A program made the position numbers and the translations under genes. From the NCBI RefSeq assembly GCF_000961885.1, contig NZ_JZKH01000031.1, forward strand, positions 1 through 64,000: DNA of 64,000 bases, in the 5' to 3' direction. Of this stretch, positions 44,674-53,527 are shown in pieces; position 1 is the first letter of the stretch; each line of letters starts with the position of its first letter. The notes under the pieces are model-generated. The model ran no database searches. It was not told the DNA's origin and was given only the letters and a program-made list of their open reading frames with translations. The DNA comes from Streptomyces rubellomurinus (lineage in GTDB: Bacteria > Actinomycetota > Actinomycetes > Streptomycetales > Streptomycetaceae).

Positions 44674-46035
44674 ATGGACCGCCGGATTTTCGGGCTGGAG
44701 AACGAGTACGGCGTGACCTGCACGTTCCGCGGGCAGCGACGGCTGTCGCCGGACGAGGTGGCGCGGTACCTGTTCCGCCGGGTCGTCTCCTGGGGCCGAA
44801 GCAGCAACGTCTTCCTGCGCAACGGCGCCCGGCTCTACCTCGACGTCGGCTCGCACCCCGAGTACGCCACCCCCGAGTGCGACGACGTCGTCGAGCTCGT
44901 GACCCACGACAAGGCCGGCGAGCGGATCCTCGAAGGCCTGCTGGTGGACGCCGAGCGGCGACTGCACGAGGAGGGCATCGCCGGCGACGTCTACCTCTTC
45001 AAGAACAACACCGACTCGGCCGGGAACTCCTACGGTTGCCACGAGAACTACCTGGTGGCCCGGCACGGCGAGTTCTCCCGGATCGCGGACGTGCTGATCC
45101 CGTTCCTGGTCACCCGGCAGCTGATCTGCGGCGCGGGCAAGGTGCTGCAGACCCCGCGCGGCGCGGTGTACTGCGTCAGCCAGCGGGCCGAGCACATCTG
45201 GGAGGGCGTCAGCTCCGCCACCACCCGCTCCCGCCCGATCATCAACACCCGGGACGAGCCGCACGCGGACGCCGAGCGCTACCGCCGGCTGCACGTGATC
45301 GTCGGCGACTCCAACATGTCCGAGACCACCACGCTGCTCAAGGTCGGCGCCACCGACCTGGTGCTGCGGCTGATCGAGGCCGGCGTGGTGATGCGCGATC
45401 TCACCCTGGAGAACCCGATCCGGGCGATCCGCGAGGTCAGCCACGACCTCACCGGCACCCACCAGGTGCGGCTCGCCAACGGCCGCGAGGCCAGCGCGCT
45501 GGACATCCAGGAGGAGTACTACAGCAAGGCCCTGGAGTTCGCCGACCGCAAGGGCCTCAACACCGGCACCGTCGCGCAGGTCCTCGACCTGTGGGGCCGC
45601 ACCCTGGAGGCCGTCCGCACCGAGCGGCTGGACGGGGTGGCCACCGAGATCGACTGGATCATGAAGTACAAGCTCATCGAGCGCTACCGCGAGAAGCACC
45701 AGATGAGCATGTCCAACCCGCGGGTGGCGCAGATCGACCTCGCGTACCACGACATCCACCGCCGGCGCGGCCTGTTCTACCTGCTCCAGGGCAAGGGGCA
45801 GGCGCGGCGGGTGACCACCGACCTGAAGACCTTCGAGGCGAAGTCGGTGCCGCCGCAGACCACCCGGGCCCGGCTGCGCGGGGACTTCATCCGCCGGGCG
45901 CAGGAGCAGCGGCGGGACTTCACGGTGGACTGGGTGCACCTGAAGCTGAACGACCAGGCGCAGCGGACGGTGCTCTGCAAGGACCCGTTCCGTTCGGTGG
46001 ACGAGCGGGTGGAGAAGCTGATCGCGGGGATGTAG
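44674..46035 (+). CDS. pafA: Pup ligase PafA
   Basis: A 453-aa ligase that uses ATP to attach deamidated Pup through its C-terminal Glu to substrate lysines. The catalytic Asp57 is in [19 protein letters not shown]. It lacks the Dop loop and keeps the glutamine-synthetase-like nucleotide site and C-terminal domain. ATG 44674 has AAGGAG at 7 nt. It is preceded by a terminator-like hairpin and followed by another (46061-46093). Confidence 0.97.
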   Translation: MDRRIFGLENEYGVTCTFRGQRRLSPDEVARYLFRRVVSWGRSSNVFLRNGARLYLDVGSHPEYATPECDDVVELVTHDKAGERILEGLLVDAERRLHEEGIAGDVYLFKNNTDSAGNSYGCHENYLVARHGEFSRIADVLIPFLVTRQLICGAGKVLQTPRGAVYCVSQRAEHIWEGVSSATTRSRPIINTRDEPHADAERYRRLHVIVGDSNMSETTTLLKVGATDLVLRLIEAGVVMRDLTLENPIRAIREVSHDLTGTHQVRLANGREASALDIQEEYYSKALEFADRKGLNTGTVAQVLDLWGRTLEAVRTERLDGVATEIDWIMKYKLIERYREKHQMSMSNPRVAQIDLAYHDIHRRRGLFYLLQGKGQARRVTTDLKTFEAKSVPPQTTRARLRGDFIRRAQEQRRDFTVDWVHLKLNDQAQRTVLCKDPFRSVDERVEKLIAGM

Positions 46036-46060
46036 CCCGCGCGTTCGTGATCAAGGTGCG

Positions 46061-46093
46061 GTCCGGCCCCGGTGGTGTCTACCGGGGCCGGAC
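46061..46093 (+). terminator. Hairpin terminator after pafA
   Basis: A 13-bp perfect stem with 7-nt loop, 25 nt after the pafA stop. Confidence 0.65.
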
Positions 46094-46158
46094 GCGTGCC
46101 GGGCATACGCTGTCCGTCGAGTCTGGAGAGCCGACTTCGATCGACAGTTAGGACCACC

Positions 46159-47148
46159 GTGCGCCGCACCGCCGGTTTGCTTCTCACCCTGCCGCTGCTG
46201 CTCGCGGTCGCCTGCAGCAGCTCGCCCAAGGCGGCCTCCCCGGCGACGCCGTCCGCGGCGAGCGCGCCCCCGACCGTGCCCGCTCCGGTCAACGAGGCGT
46301 CGCCGATGCCGACCCTGTCGGGCGGCGGGTTCGGGAGCAAGGCGACCATCACGATCCCCGAAGGCGCCCAGCCCGGCGGGCAGTTCGTGGTGAACACGGT
46401 GAGCGAGGGCGATCGCGCGGCGGTCGCCAAGGGCGACTGGGTGACGGTCAACTACACGGCGAAGGACTGGACCACCGGCAAGGACCTGCCCAGTTCGTAC
46501 GACCCGAGCGGCAAGCCGCAGCTCTACCAGGCGGGCAGTGGGCAGCTGGTGCCGGCGCTCGACCAGAGCGTGATCGGCAAGAAGGTCGGCAGCCGGCTGC
46601 TGGTGGTGGCCCCGCCGGCCGCCGCCTTCGGCGACTCGGGCTCCGAGCAACTCGGGGTGGCCAAGGGCGACACCGTGGTGTTCGTGCTGGACATCGTGGA
46701 GAGCCTGCCGCAGGACTCCACGCTGACCGGGAACATGACCGAGCCGGCCGCGACCCTGCCGCAGGTCAAGGACAACGGCAAGGCGGCGACGACGATCACC
46801 GTCCCGACCGGGCAGGCCGCGCCGACCGACCTCCAGCAGGCGGTGCTGATCAAGGGCGAGGGCAAGCAGGTCAAGAGCGGGCAGACCCTGGTGGTGCAGT
46901 ACACCGGGGTGCTGTGGAGCAACGGCCAGCAGTTCGACGCCTCCTGGACGCACGGCGGCGCGCAGGCCGTGCAGATCGGCACCGGCAGCGTGATCGAGGG
47001 CTGGGACAAGGGCCTGGTGGGGCAGGCCGTGGGCAGCCGGGTGCTGCTGGTGGTGCCGCCCGCGCAGGGGTACAAGGACCAGGCGCAGGGGGCGGTGCCG
47101 GCGAACTCCACGCTGGTCTTCGTGATCGACATTCTGGAAGCGGTCTAG
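46159..47148 (+). CDS. FKBP-type peptidyl-prolyl isomerase lipoprotein (two FKBP domains)
   Basis: A 329-aa exported lipoprotein; lipobox AVAC gives Cys about residue 19. Two FKBP folds follow: domain 1 (about 95-195, degenerate) and domain 2 (about 235-329, QYTGVLWSNGQQFD, VIEGWDKGL, LVFVIDIL). It would speed proline isomerisation in exported proteins. GTG 46159 has TAGGA 5 nt upstream. It is the first of three FKBP genes in a row. Confidence 0.92.
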   Translation: MRRTAGLLLTLPLLLAVACSSSPKAASPATPSAASAPPTVPAPVNEASPMPTLSGGGFGSKATITIPEGAQPGGQFVVNTVSEGDRAAVAKGDWVTVNYTAKDWTTGKDLPSSYDPSGKPQLYQAGSGQLVPALDQSVIGKKVGSRLLVVAPPAAAFGDSGSEQLGVAKGDTVVFVLDIVESLPQDSTLTGNMTEPAATLPQVKDNGKAATTITVPTGQAAPTDLQQAVLIKGEGKQVKSGQTLVVQYTGVLWSNGQQFDASWTHGGAQAVQIGTGSVIEGWDKGLVGQAVGSRVLLVVPPAQGYKDQAQGAVPANSTLVFVIDILEAV

Positions 47149-47356
47149 GAACTCGGCCCGGGGATTCCGTACTCTTGGGCGGACGCTCGTACAACAACGA
47201 CGCGTCCGTCCTCATCCTGAGCTGTCATACTGCCCCTCGCACTGTGGCAGGCGCCGCCCGGCGCGAAGGTCCGGGGCGGGCGGTGCGACGGCAGCCCGGC
47301 GCTCACCACGCCGGGTCCGGATCTGGAAGACCTCGTGGCGAGATGGATGGGGAGTC

Positions 47357-48679
47357 ATGACTGAGAAGACGCCGAGCCCGGGCGGGGCCGGCACCGCCGA
47401 CAGCTCTGCGGGTGACCCGGCCGCCTCGCGTCCCGGCGGCGCGGTCGCGGGCGATCGCGAGTCGATCGTCGTTCCGCCGTCGATCCTGGCGCAGCAGGCC
47501 GGCTGGGCGCAGCCCGGCGAGCGGCCGGCCGCGGCCGGTGGCGGGACCAGGACCGACGACGACACCCCGCAGATCTTCGCCTCCACGGTGCGCCGGGCCG
47601 AGCTCTCCGAGGCCGGCTACGACGAGAACCCGCCCGGTGTGGGCCGGCTCGGCGTGATCCTCGGCACGGTGCTGGCCGTGCTGCTGGCCGGCAGCGCGGT
47701 GACGCTCTACCTGGTGAACAAGGACGGCGGGTCCAAGGACAGCAGCCCCTCGGCCGCCAAGCCGGACGCGGTGAAGACCGCGCCGCCGACCCCCACCGCC
47801 GACCCGGTGCCGCCGATCAAGGACGACGCCAAGGTGCTGCCGACGATCACCGGCGACTTCGGCAAGAAGGCCGAGATCCAGGTGCCCGGCGACAAGTCGG
47901 ACGGCTCCTTCGTGGTCAAGGTCCTCTCCGAGGGCAGCGGTGCCAAGGTGGAGAAGGGCAACTGGACCTCGGTGGACTACACCGCCAAGGACTGGACCAC
48001 CGGCAAGGACATCCCGAGCTCGTACGACAACAGCGGCAAGCCGCAGATCTTCCAGGCCGGCTCGGACGCGCTGATCCCGGCGCTGGACCAGGCCGTGGTC
48101 GGGAAGAAGGCCGGCTCCCGGGTGCTGGTGGTGGCCCCGCCGGCCGCCGCGTTCGGCGCCCAGGGCAAGGCCGACATGTCGATCGGTGCCAAGGACGACC
48201 TGGTCTTCGTGATCGACATCCGCAACACCAACGCGCCCGACGCGGTGGTCAGCGGCACCGTCACCCCGCCGCCGGCGGACTTCCCGCAGGTCAAGGACAA
48301 CGGCAAGAAGCCGGCCGAGATCACCCCGGTGGCCGGCGCCAAGGACCCGACCGAGCTGAGGAGCCACGTCCTGATCAAGGGCACCGGCCCGGCGGTGGAG
48401 AAGGGCGAGAAGGTCGTCGTCCAGTACACCGGCGCGCTGTTCAAGGACGGCAAGGTCTTCGACTCCTCGCTGAGCAAGGGCCAGGCGTTCTCCTTCCCGG
48501 TCGGCGGCGGCCAGGTCATCCAGGGCTGGGACCAGGGGCTGGCCGGCCAGACCGTGGGCAGCCGGGTCGAGCTGGTCATCCCGGCCGCGCTGGCCTACGG
48601 GGACAAGGGCCAGGGCGACATCCCGCCCGGCTCGACGCTGGTCTTCGTGGTGGACATCCTGGACGCCGGTCAGGGCTGA
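47357..48679 (+). CDS. Membrane-anchored FKBP with cytoplasmic N-terminal region
   Basis: A 440-aa protein. A cytoplasmic, disordered N-terminal region (1-95) is followed by one TM helix (about 98-120, LGVILGTVLAVLLAGSAVTLYLV region) and two FKBP folds outside (about 195-290 and 340-440). The second carries the better active-site set (QYTGALFKDGKVFD, VIQGWDQGL, LVFVVDIL). The two-domain part closely resembles the preceding lipoprotein, pointing to duplication. RBS GGGGAG, ATG 47357. Confidence 0.92.
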   Translation: MTEKTPSPGGAGTADSSAGDPAASRPGGAVAGDRESIVVPPSILAQQAGWAQPGERPAAAGGGTRTDDDTPQIFASTVRRAELSEAGYDENPPGVGRLGVILGTVLAVLLAGSAVTLYLVNKDGGSKDSSPSAAKPDAVKTAPPTPTADPVPPIKDDAKVLPTITGDFGKKAEIQVPGDKSDGSFVVKVLSEGSGAKVEKGNWTSVDYTAKDWTTGKDIPSSYDNSGKPQIFQAGSDALIPALDQAVVGKKAGSRVLVVAPPAAAFGAQGKADMSIGAKDDLVFVIDIRNTNAPDAVVSGTVTPPPADFPQVKDNGKKPAEITPVAGAKDPTELRSHVLIKGTGPAVEKGEKVVVQYTGALFKDGKVFDSSLSKGQAFSFPVGGGQVIQGWDQGLAGQTVGSRVELVIPAALAYGDKGQGDIPPGSTLVFVVDILDAGQG

Positions 48680-48855
48680 TCCACTTTCGGGTGACAATGG
48701 TGTGCGTGTGACCTTCGGGTCCGGCCGCGTGGCCGGGCCCGGACGGGCGGCGGGCGCCCGTATCGTGGTCCGCCCCGACGAGGTCGGGGCGGACCGGGTG
48801 CGGGCGCCCGCCGCTTGGTCGTGTCTGGAATTGCGAACGTGAGAAGAGGGACCCA

Positions 48856-49239
48856 GTGACCGTGAACCTCAACGAGAAGCCCGAGATCGACTTCCCGATC
48901 GGTGACGCTCCGACCAAGCTGCAGATCCGCGACATCGTCGTGGGCGACGGCGAGGAGGCCAAGGAGGGCCAGGTCGTCAGCGTCCGCTACGTCGGCGTGA
49001 CCTTCGAGACCGGCGAGGAGTTCGACGCGAGCTGGAACCGGAGCCCCAACGAGTTCCGCTTCCCGCTCGGCGCCGGCCGGGTCATCCAGGGCTGGGACAA
49101 GGGCGTCGTCGGCATGAAGGTCGGCGGCCGCCGCGAGCTGACCATCCCGTCGACGATGGCGTACGGCGCCCAGTCGCCGTCGCCGCTCATCCCGCCGCAC
49201 TCGACCCTGATCTTCGTGGTCGACCTGCTGGCCGTCTGA
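48856..49239 (+). CDS. Cytoplasmic FKBP-type peptidyl-prolyl isomerase
   Basis: A 127-aa single-domain FKBP without a signal peptide. Active-site residues are Tyr and Phe/Asp in RYVGVTFETGEEFDASW, VIQGWDKGV, and the C-terminal STLIFVVDLLAV. It catalyses cis-trans prolyl isomerisation and would bind FK506-type ligands. GTG 48856 has GAGGGA at 5 nt. It is the third FKBP gene in tandem and is followed by a hairpin terminator. Confidence 0.95.
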   Translation: MTVNLNEKPEIDFPIGDAPTKLQIRDIVVGDGEEAKEGQVVSVRYVGVTFETGEEFDASWNRSPNEFRFPLGAGRVIQGWDKGVVGMKVGGRRELTIPSTMAYGAQSPSPLIPPHSTLIFVVDLLAV

Positions 49240-49250
49240 GCCTGCTCCAG

Positions 49251-49286
49251 CCGTGGGCCGGACCCCTCCGGGGGCCCGGCCCACGG
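49251..49286 (+). terminator. Hairpin terminator after FKBP array
   Basis: An 11-bp perfect stem (CCGTGGGCCGG with CCGGCCCACGG) whose loop contains a further short CCCCTCCGGGG hairpin. Confidence 0.65.
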
Positions 49287-49427
49287 GCGTGTCCGGGGCC
49301 TCCGGGGACGCTGTTGCGGACGCGGCTTTTGCAGTGCGTACCGCTACCGGTACGGTCGGTCCCGCCGGGTGTGGATCGCCCGGTTGGCGCACCCCGCGCG
49401 CGGCGCGGCACACCGGAAGGGTCAGCG

Positions 49428-50405
49428 ATGGCGATCGCCAAGGCAGAGCGGCTGATGAATCTCGCCCTGTGCCTGATGAACACCAGACGTCCGCTCTCCA
49501 AGAAGGAGCTGCGGGAATCCATCGAGGCGTACCGCGAGGCCTGGCAGCACAGCAGCGAGGACGCCTTCAACCGGATGTTCGAGCGGGACAAGGACGACCT
49601 GCGCGAGCTCGGCCTGGTGATCGACGTCGACGAGAACGCGCTGGACGGCGAGCTGGGCTACCTGGCCCGCGCGGACCGCAACCGGCTGCCCGAGATCGCG
49701 CTGGACGCCGAGGAGGCCGCCGCGCTGACCCTGGCCGCCCGGGTCTGGCAGCAGGCCAAGATGTCCGGCGCGGCCAGCGGCGCGCTGCAGAAGCTGCGCG
49801 CGGCCGGGGTGCCGTTCGCCGAGGCCGGCGGCCGTACCGCGCTGGAGCCGCGGATCCCCGCCCGGGAGGCCGCGTTCGAGCCGCTGCTCACCGCCGCCCG
49901 GGACCGCCGCCCGGTCACCTTCGAGTACCGCAAGGCCGGCGCGGCCGCCGTCGAGCAGCGCACCGTCGAGCCGTGGGCGCTGGAGTGCTGGCGCGGGCAC
50001 TGGTACCTGGCCGGGTACGACCGCGACCGCGGCGACGCCCGGGTGTTCCGGCTCAGCCGGATCACCGGCAAGGTGCGGGCGAAGGGCGGCGCCTTCGCGC
50101 AGGCGGTGCCCGAGCACGTCGACGTCCGCGCCACCGTGGCCAAGTTCGCCGGGGAGGGGGCCACCGCGACGGCGACCGTGCGGGTCCGCCGGGGCGCGGG
50201 CTTCCCGCTGCGCACCAAGGCGCTGGCCAGCGAGCGGGTCGACGAGACCTGGGACGAGCTGGAGATCCCGTACGGCAACGGGCTGGGCGCCGACCTGGCG
50301 GAGTTCGGGCCGGACGTGCTGGTGCTCGGGCCGGAGGAGCTGCGGGCGGATGTGGTCGACCGACTGCGGGCGGTCGCGGGGATTGCTGAGGGAGAAGGCG
50401 CGTGA
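49428..50405 (+). CDS. pafB: WYL-domain transcriptional regulator PafB
   Basis: A 325-aa regulator with an N-terminal winged HTH (about 1-65; RPLSKKELRESIEAY) and a WYL domain (about 140-240; FEYRKAG, VEPWALECWRGHWYLAGYD) with a C-terminal extension. In mycobacteria PafB and PafC together activate RecA-independent DNA-damage genes as transcription activators. ATG 49428 has GGAAGGG upstream. The stop overlaps pafC (GTGA). Confidence 0.94.
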   Translation: MAIAKAERLMNLALCLMNTRRPLSKKELRESIEAYREAWQHSSEDAFNRMFERDKDDLRELGLVIDVDENALDGELGYLARADRNRLPEIALDAEEAAALTLAARVWQQAKMSGAASGALQKLRAAGVPFAEAGGRTALEPRIPAREAAFEPLLTAARDRRPVTFEYRKAGAAAVEQRTVEPWALECWRGHWYLAGYDRDRGDARVFRLSRITGKVRAKGGAFAQAVPEHVDVRATVAKFAGEGATATATVRVRRGAGFPLRTKALASERVDETWDELEIPYGNGLGADLAEFGPDVLVLGPEELRADVVDRLRAVAGIAEGEGA

Positions 50406-51358
50406 GCAACGCGATCGACCAGACGCGGCGGATGCTGTCGCTGGTGACCTACCTGCGGGAGCGGCCCGGGGCCGAGGTGGCCGAGGTGGCCCGCGCGTTC
50501 GGGATCTCCGAGCGCGAGCTGATCGGGGACCTCAACGTGCTGCCGATGTGCGGCACCAGCTTCCGCGGCGGCGACCTGCTCGACATCGACACCGACGGCG
50601 AGCGGATCTGGTGGCACAACGTGGACGACGTCGCCCAGCCGCTGCGGCTGGCCGCCGACGAGGCCACCGCGCTGCTGGTGGCCGCCCGCGCGGTGGCCGG
50701 GCTGCCCGGGCTGCGGGCCGGCGACCGCGAGGCGCTCACCCGGGCCGTCGCCAAGATCGAGAACGCGGCCGGGGAGAGCGCCGAGAGCAGCGCCCGGGTC
50801 GGCGTGACCTTCGAGGCGGAGAGCCACGTCTTCGCCGACATCGACCGCGCGCTCAGCGAGGGCCGGCGGCTCTGGCTGCGCTACTACTCGCACGGGCGCG
50901 GCGGGATGACCGAGCGGGAGGTCGACCCCATCCGGCTGCTCACCGAGGGGCACACCTACCTGGAGGCCTGGTGCCGCACCTCGGAGGACCACCGGATGTT
51001 CCGGCTCGACCGGGTCGCCGAGATCCGCGTGCTGGACGTCCCGGCCGACCCGCCCCGGCGTGAGCCGCGCGACCTGAGCGGCGGGCTGGTCAACCCGGCC
51101 GCGGACGACCCGGAGGTCGTCGTCGAGGTCTCCTCCGGCGGGCGCTGGGTGGCCGAGTACTACACCCACGACAAGGCCGAGGAACTGCCGGACGGCGGGC
51201 TGCGGATCACCCTGCGCAGCGCCGACCCCTCCCAGCTGCGCCCGCTGGCGCTGCGGCTGGGCCGGGACGGGCGGATCGTGTCGCCGCCCGAGCTGGCCGA
51301 GCAGGCGCGCTCGGCGGCGGCGGAGGCGCTGGCCGCGTACGGGGAGGGGCGGGTCTGA
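50402..51358 (+). CDS. pafC: WYL-domain transcriptional regulator PafC
   Basis: A 318-aa partner of PafB. It has an N-terminal HTH (AEVAEVARAFGISERELIGDL), a central WYL domain (LRYYSHGRGG...REVDPIRLLTEGHTYLEAWCR) and a C-terminal extension. GTG 50402 overlaps the pafB stop by 4 nt, giving coupled translation and an expected 1:1 pair. The gene is followed after 3 nt by a small zinc-ribbon gene. Confidence 0.94.
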   Translation: MSNAIDQTRRMLSLVTYLRERPGAEVAEVARAFGISERELIGDLNVLPMCGTSFRGGDLLDIDTDGERIWWHNVDDVAQPLRLAADEATALLVAARAVAGLPGLRAGDREALTRAVAKIENAAGESAESSARVGVTFEAESHVFADIDRALSEGRRLWLRYYSHGRGGMTEREVDPIRLLTEGHTYLEAWCRTSEDHRMFRLDRVAEIRVLDVPADPPRREPRDLSGGLVNPAADDPEVVVEVSSGGRWVAEYYTHDKAEELPDGGLRITLRSADPSQLRPLALRLGRDGRIVSPPELAEQARSAAAEALAAYGEGRV

Positions 51359-51361
51359 GCG

Positions 51362-51592
51362 GTGGAAGCCGGGACCAGATTCAAGGTGTACTGCTCCGAG
51401 TGCCGGGAGAAGGTGGAGCTCCCGGCCGAGGAGTTCCGGCTGACCCTGGGCCGCACCCCGGCCCAGGCGCACTACAGCTTCGGCTGCCCGCGCTGCGGGG
51501 CGGCGGTGCGCAAGCCGGCCGGGGAGAAGATCGTCGAGGCGCTGACCGAGGCGGGGGTGCGCACCATGCGGCTCGTCCCGGCGGAGGGGTAG
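51362..51592 (+). CDS. Small zinc-ribbon protein
   Basis: A 76-aa protein with two CxxC knuckles, CSEC (about 11-14) and CPRC (about 42-45), typical of a zinc ribbon. The function is unknown; transcription or nucleic-acid contact is possible. GTG 51362 starts 3 nt after pafC, so it is very likely in the pafBC operon. Confidence 0.85.
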   Translation: MEAGTRFKVYCSECREKVELPAEEFRLTLGRTPAQAHYSFGCPRCGAAVRKPAGEKIVEALTEAGVRTMRLVPAEG

Positions 51593-51637
51593 CGCCTGCT
51601 CGGCGGGGGTGCGGGCGGCCCGTATAGGGTGGGGCGC

Positions 51638-51823
51638 ATGTCCTGGATGCTGGTCGCCGCCGTCCTGCTCGCCACCGCGGGCCTGCTGGTCCTCGGGCTC
51701 CTCGCGATCCGGCTGTGGCTGGACGTGCGGGTGCTGGCCAAGGGCGTGGACGAGGCCTCGCGGGCGCTGACCGAGGCGGCGGGCGAGCTGGCCGACTCGG
51801 CCGCGGTGGCCGCCGCCCGATAG
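51638..51823 (+). CDS. Small single-pass membrane protein
   Basis: A 61-aa protein with one TM helix (about 3-25, MLVAAVLLATAGLLVLGLLA) and an amphipathic cytoplasmic tail. No family recognised. ATG 51638 has no Shine-Dalgarno; TAGGGT (51625-51630) lies exactly 7 nt upstream, giving a likely leaderless mRNA. It lies between pafC and tatA. Confidence 0.75.
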   Translation: MSWMLVAAVLLATAGLLVLGLLAIRLWLDVRVLAKGVDEASRALTEAAGELADSAAVAAAR

Positions 51824-52013
51824 CACGGCCGGGGCATCCGCCGTACGGGGGCTGCTGCGCGGGTGTGAGGGCGGGTTACGCTCTCAGCTGGTCCCCGTGA
51901 CGCCTGTCGGGGGCCGCCGTCCCGTTCGGGCGGCCGTCGTCGGGGCGTCATCCGCAGCGGTTACCATCCGCGCGGACGGCCCGCCGGGCCGCCATGACTG
52001 AAGGTGGTCGTGC

Positions 52014-52313
52014 ATGCGCGTCTCGATGACCGCGATCGTGGTGGTCGTGGTGTTCGCCGTCGTGCTGTTCGGAGCCAAGCGGCTGCCCGAGCTGGCACGC
52101 TCGCTCGGACAGTCGCTGCGGATCCTGAAGAGCGAGGCCAAGGCGATGCGCACGGACGGCGAGGAGACGGCCGCGCCGCCGCCGGCGGGCGTCGAGGGCG
52201 GCGCCGGCGCGGGTGGTACGGCGTCGGGTGGCGGTCGGGTGATCCAGTCCGCGCCGGGCGCCACGGGCACCGCCCGTCCGGTGGCCGGGCCCGAGGGCGA
52301 CCGCCCGCACTGA
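52014..52313 (+). CDS. tatA: Twin-arginine translocase subunit TatA
   Basis: A 99-aa pore-forming subunit of the Tat system for folded proteins. One N-terminal TM helix (about 5-20) is followed by the hinge FGAKRLPELARSLGQSLRILK amphipathic helix and a long Gly/Pro-rich disordered tail. ATG 52014 has GAAGGTGG at 6 nt. It is followed by tatC after 98 nt; tatB is not in the window. Confidence 0.95.
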   Translation: MRVSMTAIVVVVVFAVVLFGAKRLPELARSLGQSLRILKSEAKAMRTDGEETAAPPPAGVEGGAGAGGTASGGGRVIQSAPGATGTARPVAGPEGDRPH

Positions 52314-52411
52314 GCGCGGCGCCCGCACGTGACGTCCGCCGCGCGCGCGATGTCCGCGACCACGGAGGCCCGTCGACCGGCGGGCCTCTACGCACGATCT
52401 GAGGACCGGGG

Positions 52412-53359
52412 TTGAGCAAGCTCTCCAAGGCGTCGAAGGCGCCCAAGAATCCTGAGGGGCGGATGGCCCTCGCCGACCACCTGCGGGAACTGCGCAACCG
52501 GGTGATCAAGTCGGTCCTGGCGATCGTGGTGATCGCCATCGTCGCCCTGATCTTCCACAAGCAGATCGAGACGTTCCTGCTCAAGCCGCTGCCGCAGTGC
52601 AACACCCCGGAGGAGCAGGCGCACTACCACGGCAAGTGCGCGCAGGTCTCGAACATCGGTCTGACCTCAGGATTCACGTGGATGCTCCAGGTGGCGCTGA
52701 CGACCGGTGTGGTGGGTGCGGTGCCGGTCTGGCTCTGGCAGGTGTGGGCGTTCGTGGCGCCCGGTCTGCACCGGCACGAGAAGAAGTACACCGTCATCTT
52801 CATGGCCTGCGGGGCGCCGCTGTTCCTGGCGGGCGTGGGCGTGGCCTTCCTGGTGCTGCCGACGACCGTCGAGGTCCTGGTCAGCTTCACCCCGGACAAG
52901 ACCACGCCGATCCTGCCGCCGAACGACTACTTCGACGTCGCGACGCGGATGGTGCTGGTCTTCGGCCTGGCCTTCGAGTTCCCGCTGCTGCTCGTGATGA
53001 TGAACATGGTCGGCATGGTCACCGGCAAGCGGCTGCTGGGCTGGTGGCGCGGGATGATCATGGCGATCACCGTGTTCGCGGCCTTCGCGATGCCGAGCGC
53101 CGACCCGGTGAGCATGCTGGCGCTGGCCGCGCCGATCTGGGGGCTGTACTTCATCGCGGTGGGCATCGCGCTGCTCAACGACCGGCGCAAGCGGCGCCGG
53201 AACCCGGACGCGGACCTGGACGACGAGGAGGCCTCGCACCTGGACCTCAGCGTGCAGGCGGTCGAGGGCGCGGAGGTGGTCCGGGCCTCCGGCGCGCCGG
53301 TGGCGAGCCCGGCGCCGGTGCCGGGCGCGCGCCGGGAGCAGATGGACGACATCACCTGA
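52412..53359 (+). CDS. tatC: Twin-arginine translocase subunit TatC
   Basis: A 315-aa polytopic receptor for twin-arginine signal peptides. It has six TM helices, the N-terminal motif MALADHLRELRNRVIKS, and GFTWMLQVALTTG and FGLAFEFPLLLVMMNMVG segments. The start is TTG 52412, with GAGGA 7 nt upstream. The C-terminal 70 residues are a charged cytoplasmic tail. A hairpin terminator follows (53388-53420). Confidence 0.96.
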   Translation: MSKLSKASKAPKNPEGRMALADHLRELRNRVIKSVLAIVVIAIVALIFHKQIETFLLKPLPQCNTPEEQAHYHGKCAQVSNIGLTSGFTWMLQVALTTGVVGAVPVWLWQVWAFVAPGLHRHEKKYTVIFMACGAPLFLAGVGVAFLVLPTTVEVLVSFTPDKTTPILPPNDYFDVATRMVLVFGLAFEFPLLLVMMNMVGMVTGKRLLGWWRGMIMAITVFAAFAMPSADPVSMLALAAPIWGLYFIAVGIALLNDRRKRRRNPDADLDDEEASHLDLSVQAVEGAEVVRASGAPVASPAPVPGARREQMDDIT

Positions 53360-53387
53360 GCCGCCGGTAGGCGTTCCTGATCGTGGG

Positions 53388-53420
53388 CCCCGGTCCGCCG
53401 CTCGACGCGGCGGGCCGGGG
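53388..53420 (+). terminator. Hairpin terminator after tatC
   Basis: A 14-bp stem with one G-T pair (53388-53401 with 53407-53420), loop TCGAC, followed by TTCTT. Confidence 0.7.
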
Positions 53421-53492
53421 TTCTTCGTGCTGGGGGTACTTCGCGCTGCGGGGTGCTTCGCGCGGCGGGGGCGGTCCGGGTGCGGGGCGCTC

Positions 53493-53521
53493 TTGGCACC
53501 GTCGATGGCATGTGACATATT
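53493..53521 (+). promoter_or_regulatory. Promoter of hydroxyproline dehydrogenase genes with GTGACAT site
   Basis: TTGGCA (53493-53498), 17 nt, CATATT (53516-53521). TGTGACAT (53511-53518) overlaps the -10. The GTG start at 53528 is 6 nt after the -10, so the mRNA is probably leaderless. The GTGACAT motif recurs at two other promoters of this cluster. Confidence 0.5.
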
Positions 53522-53527
53522 ACTGGC

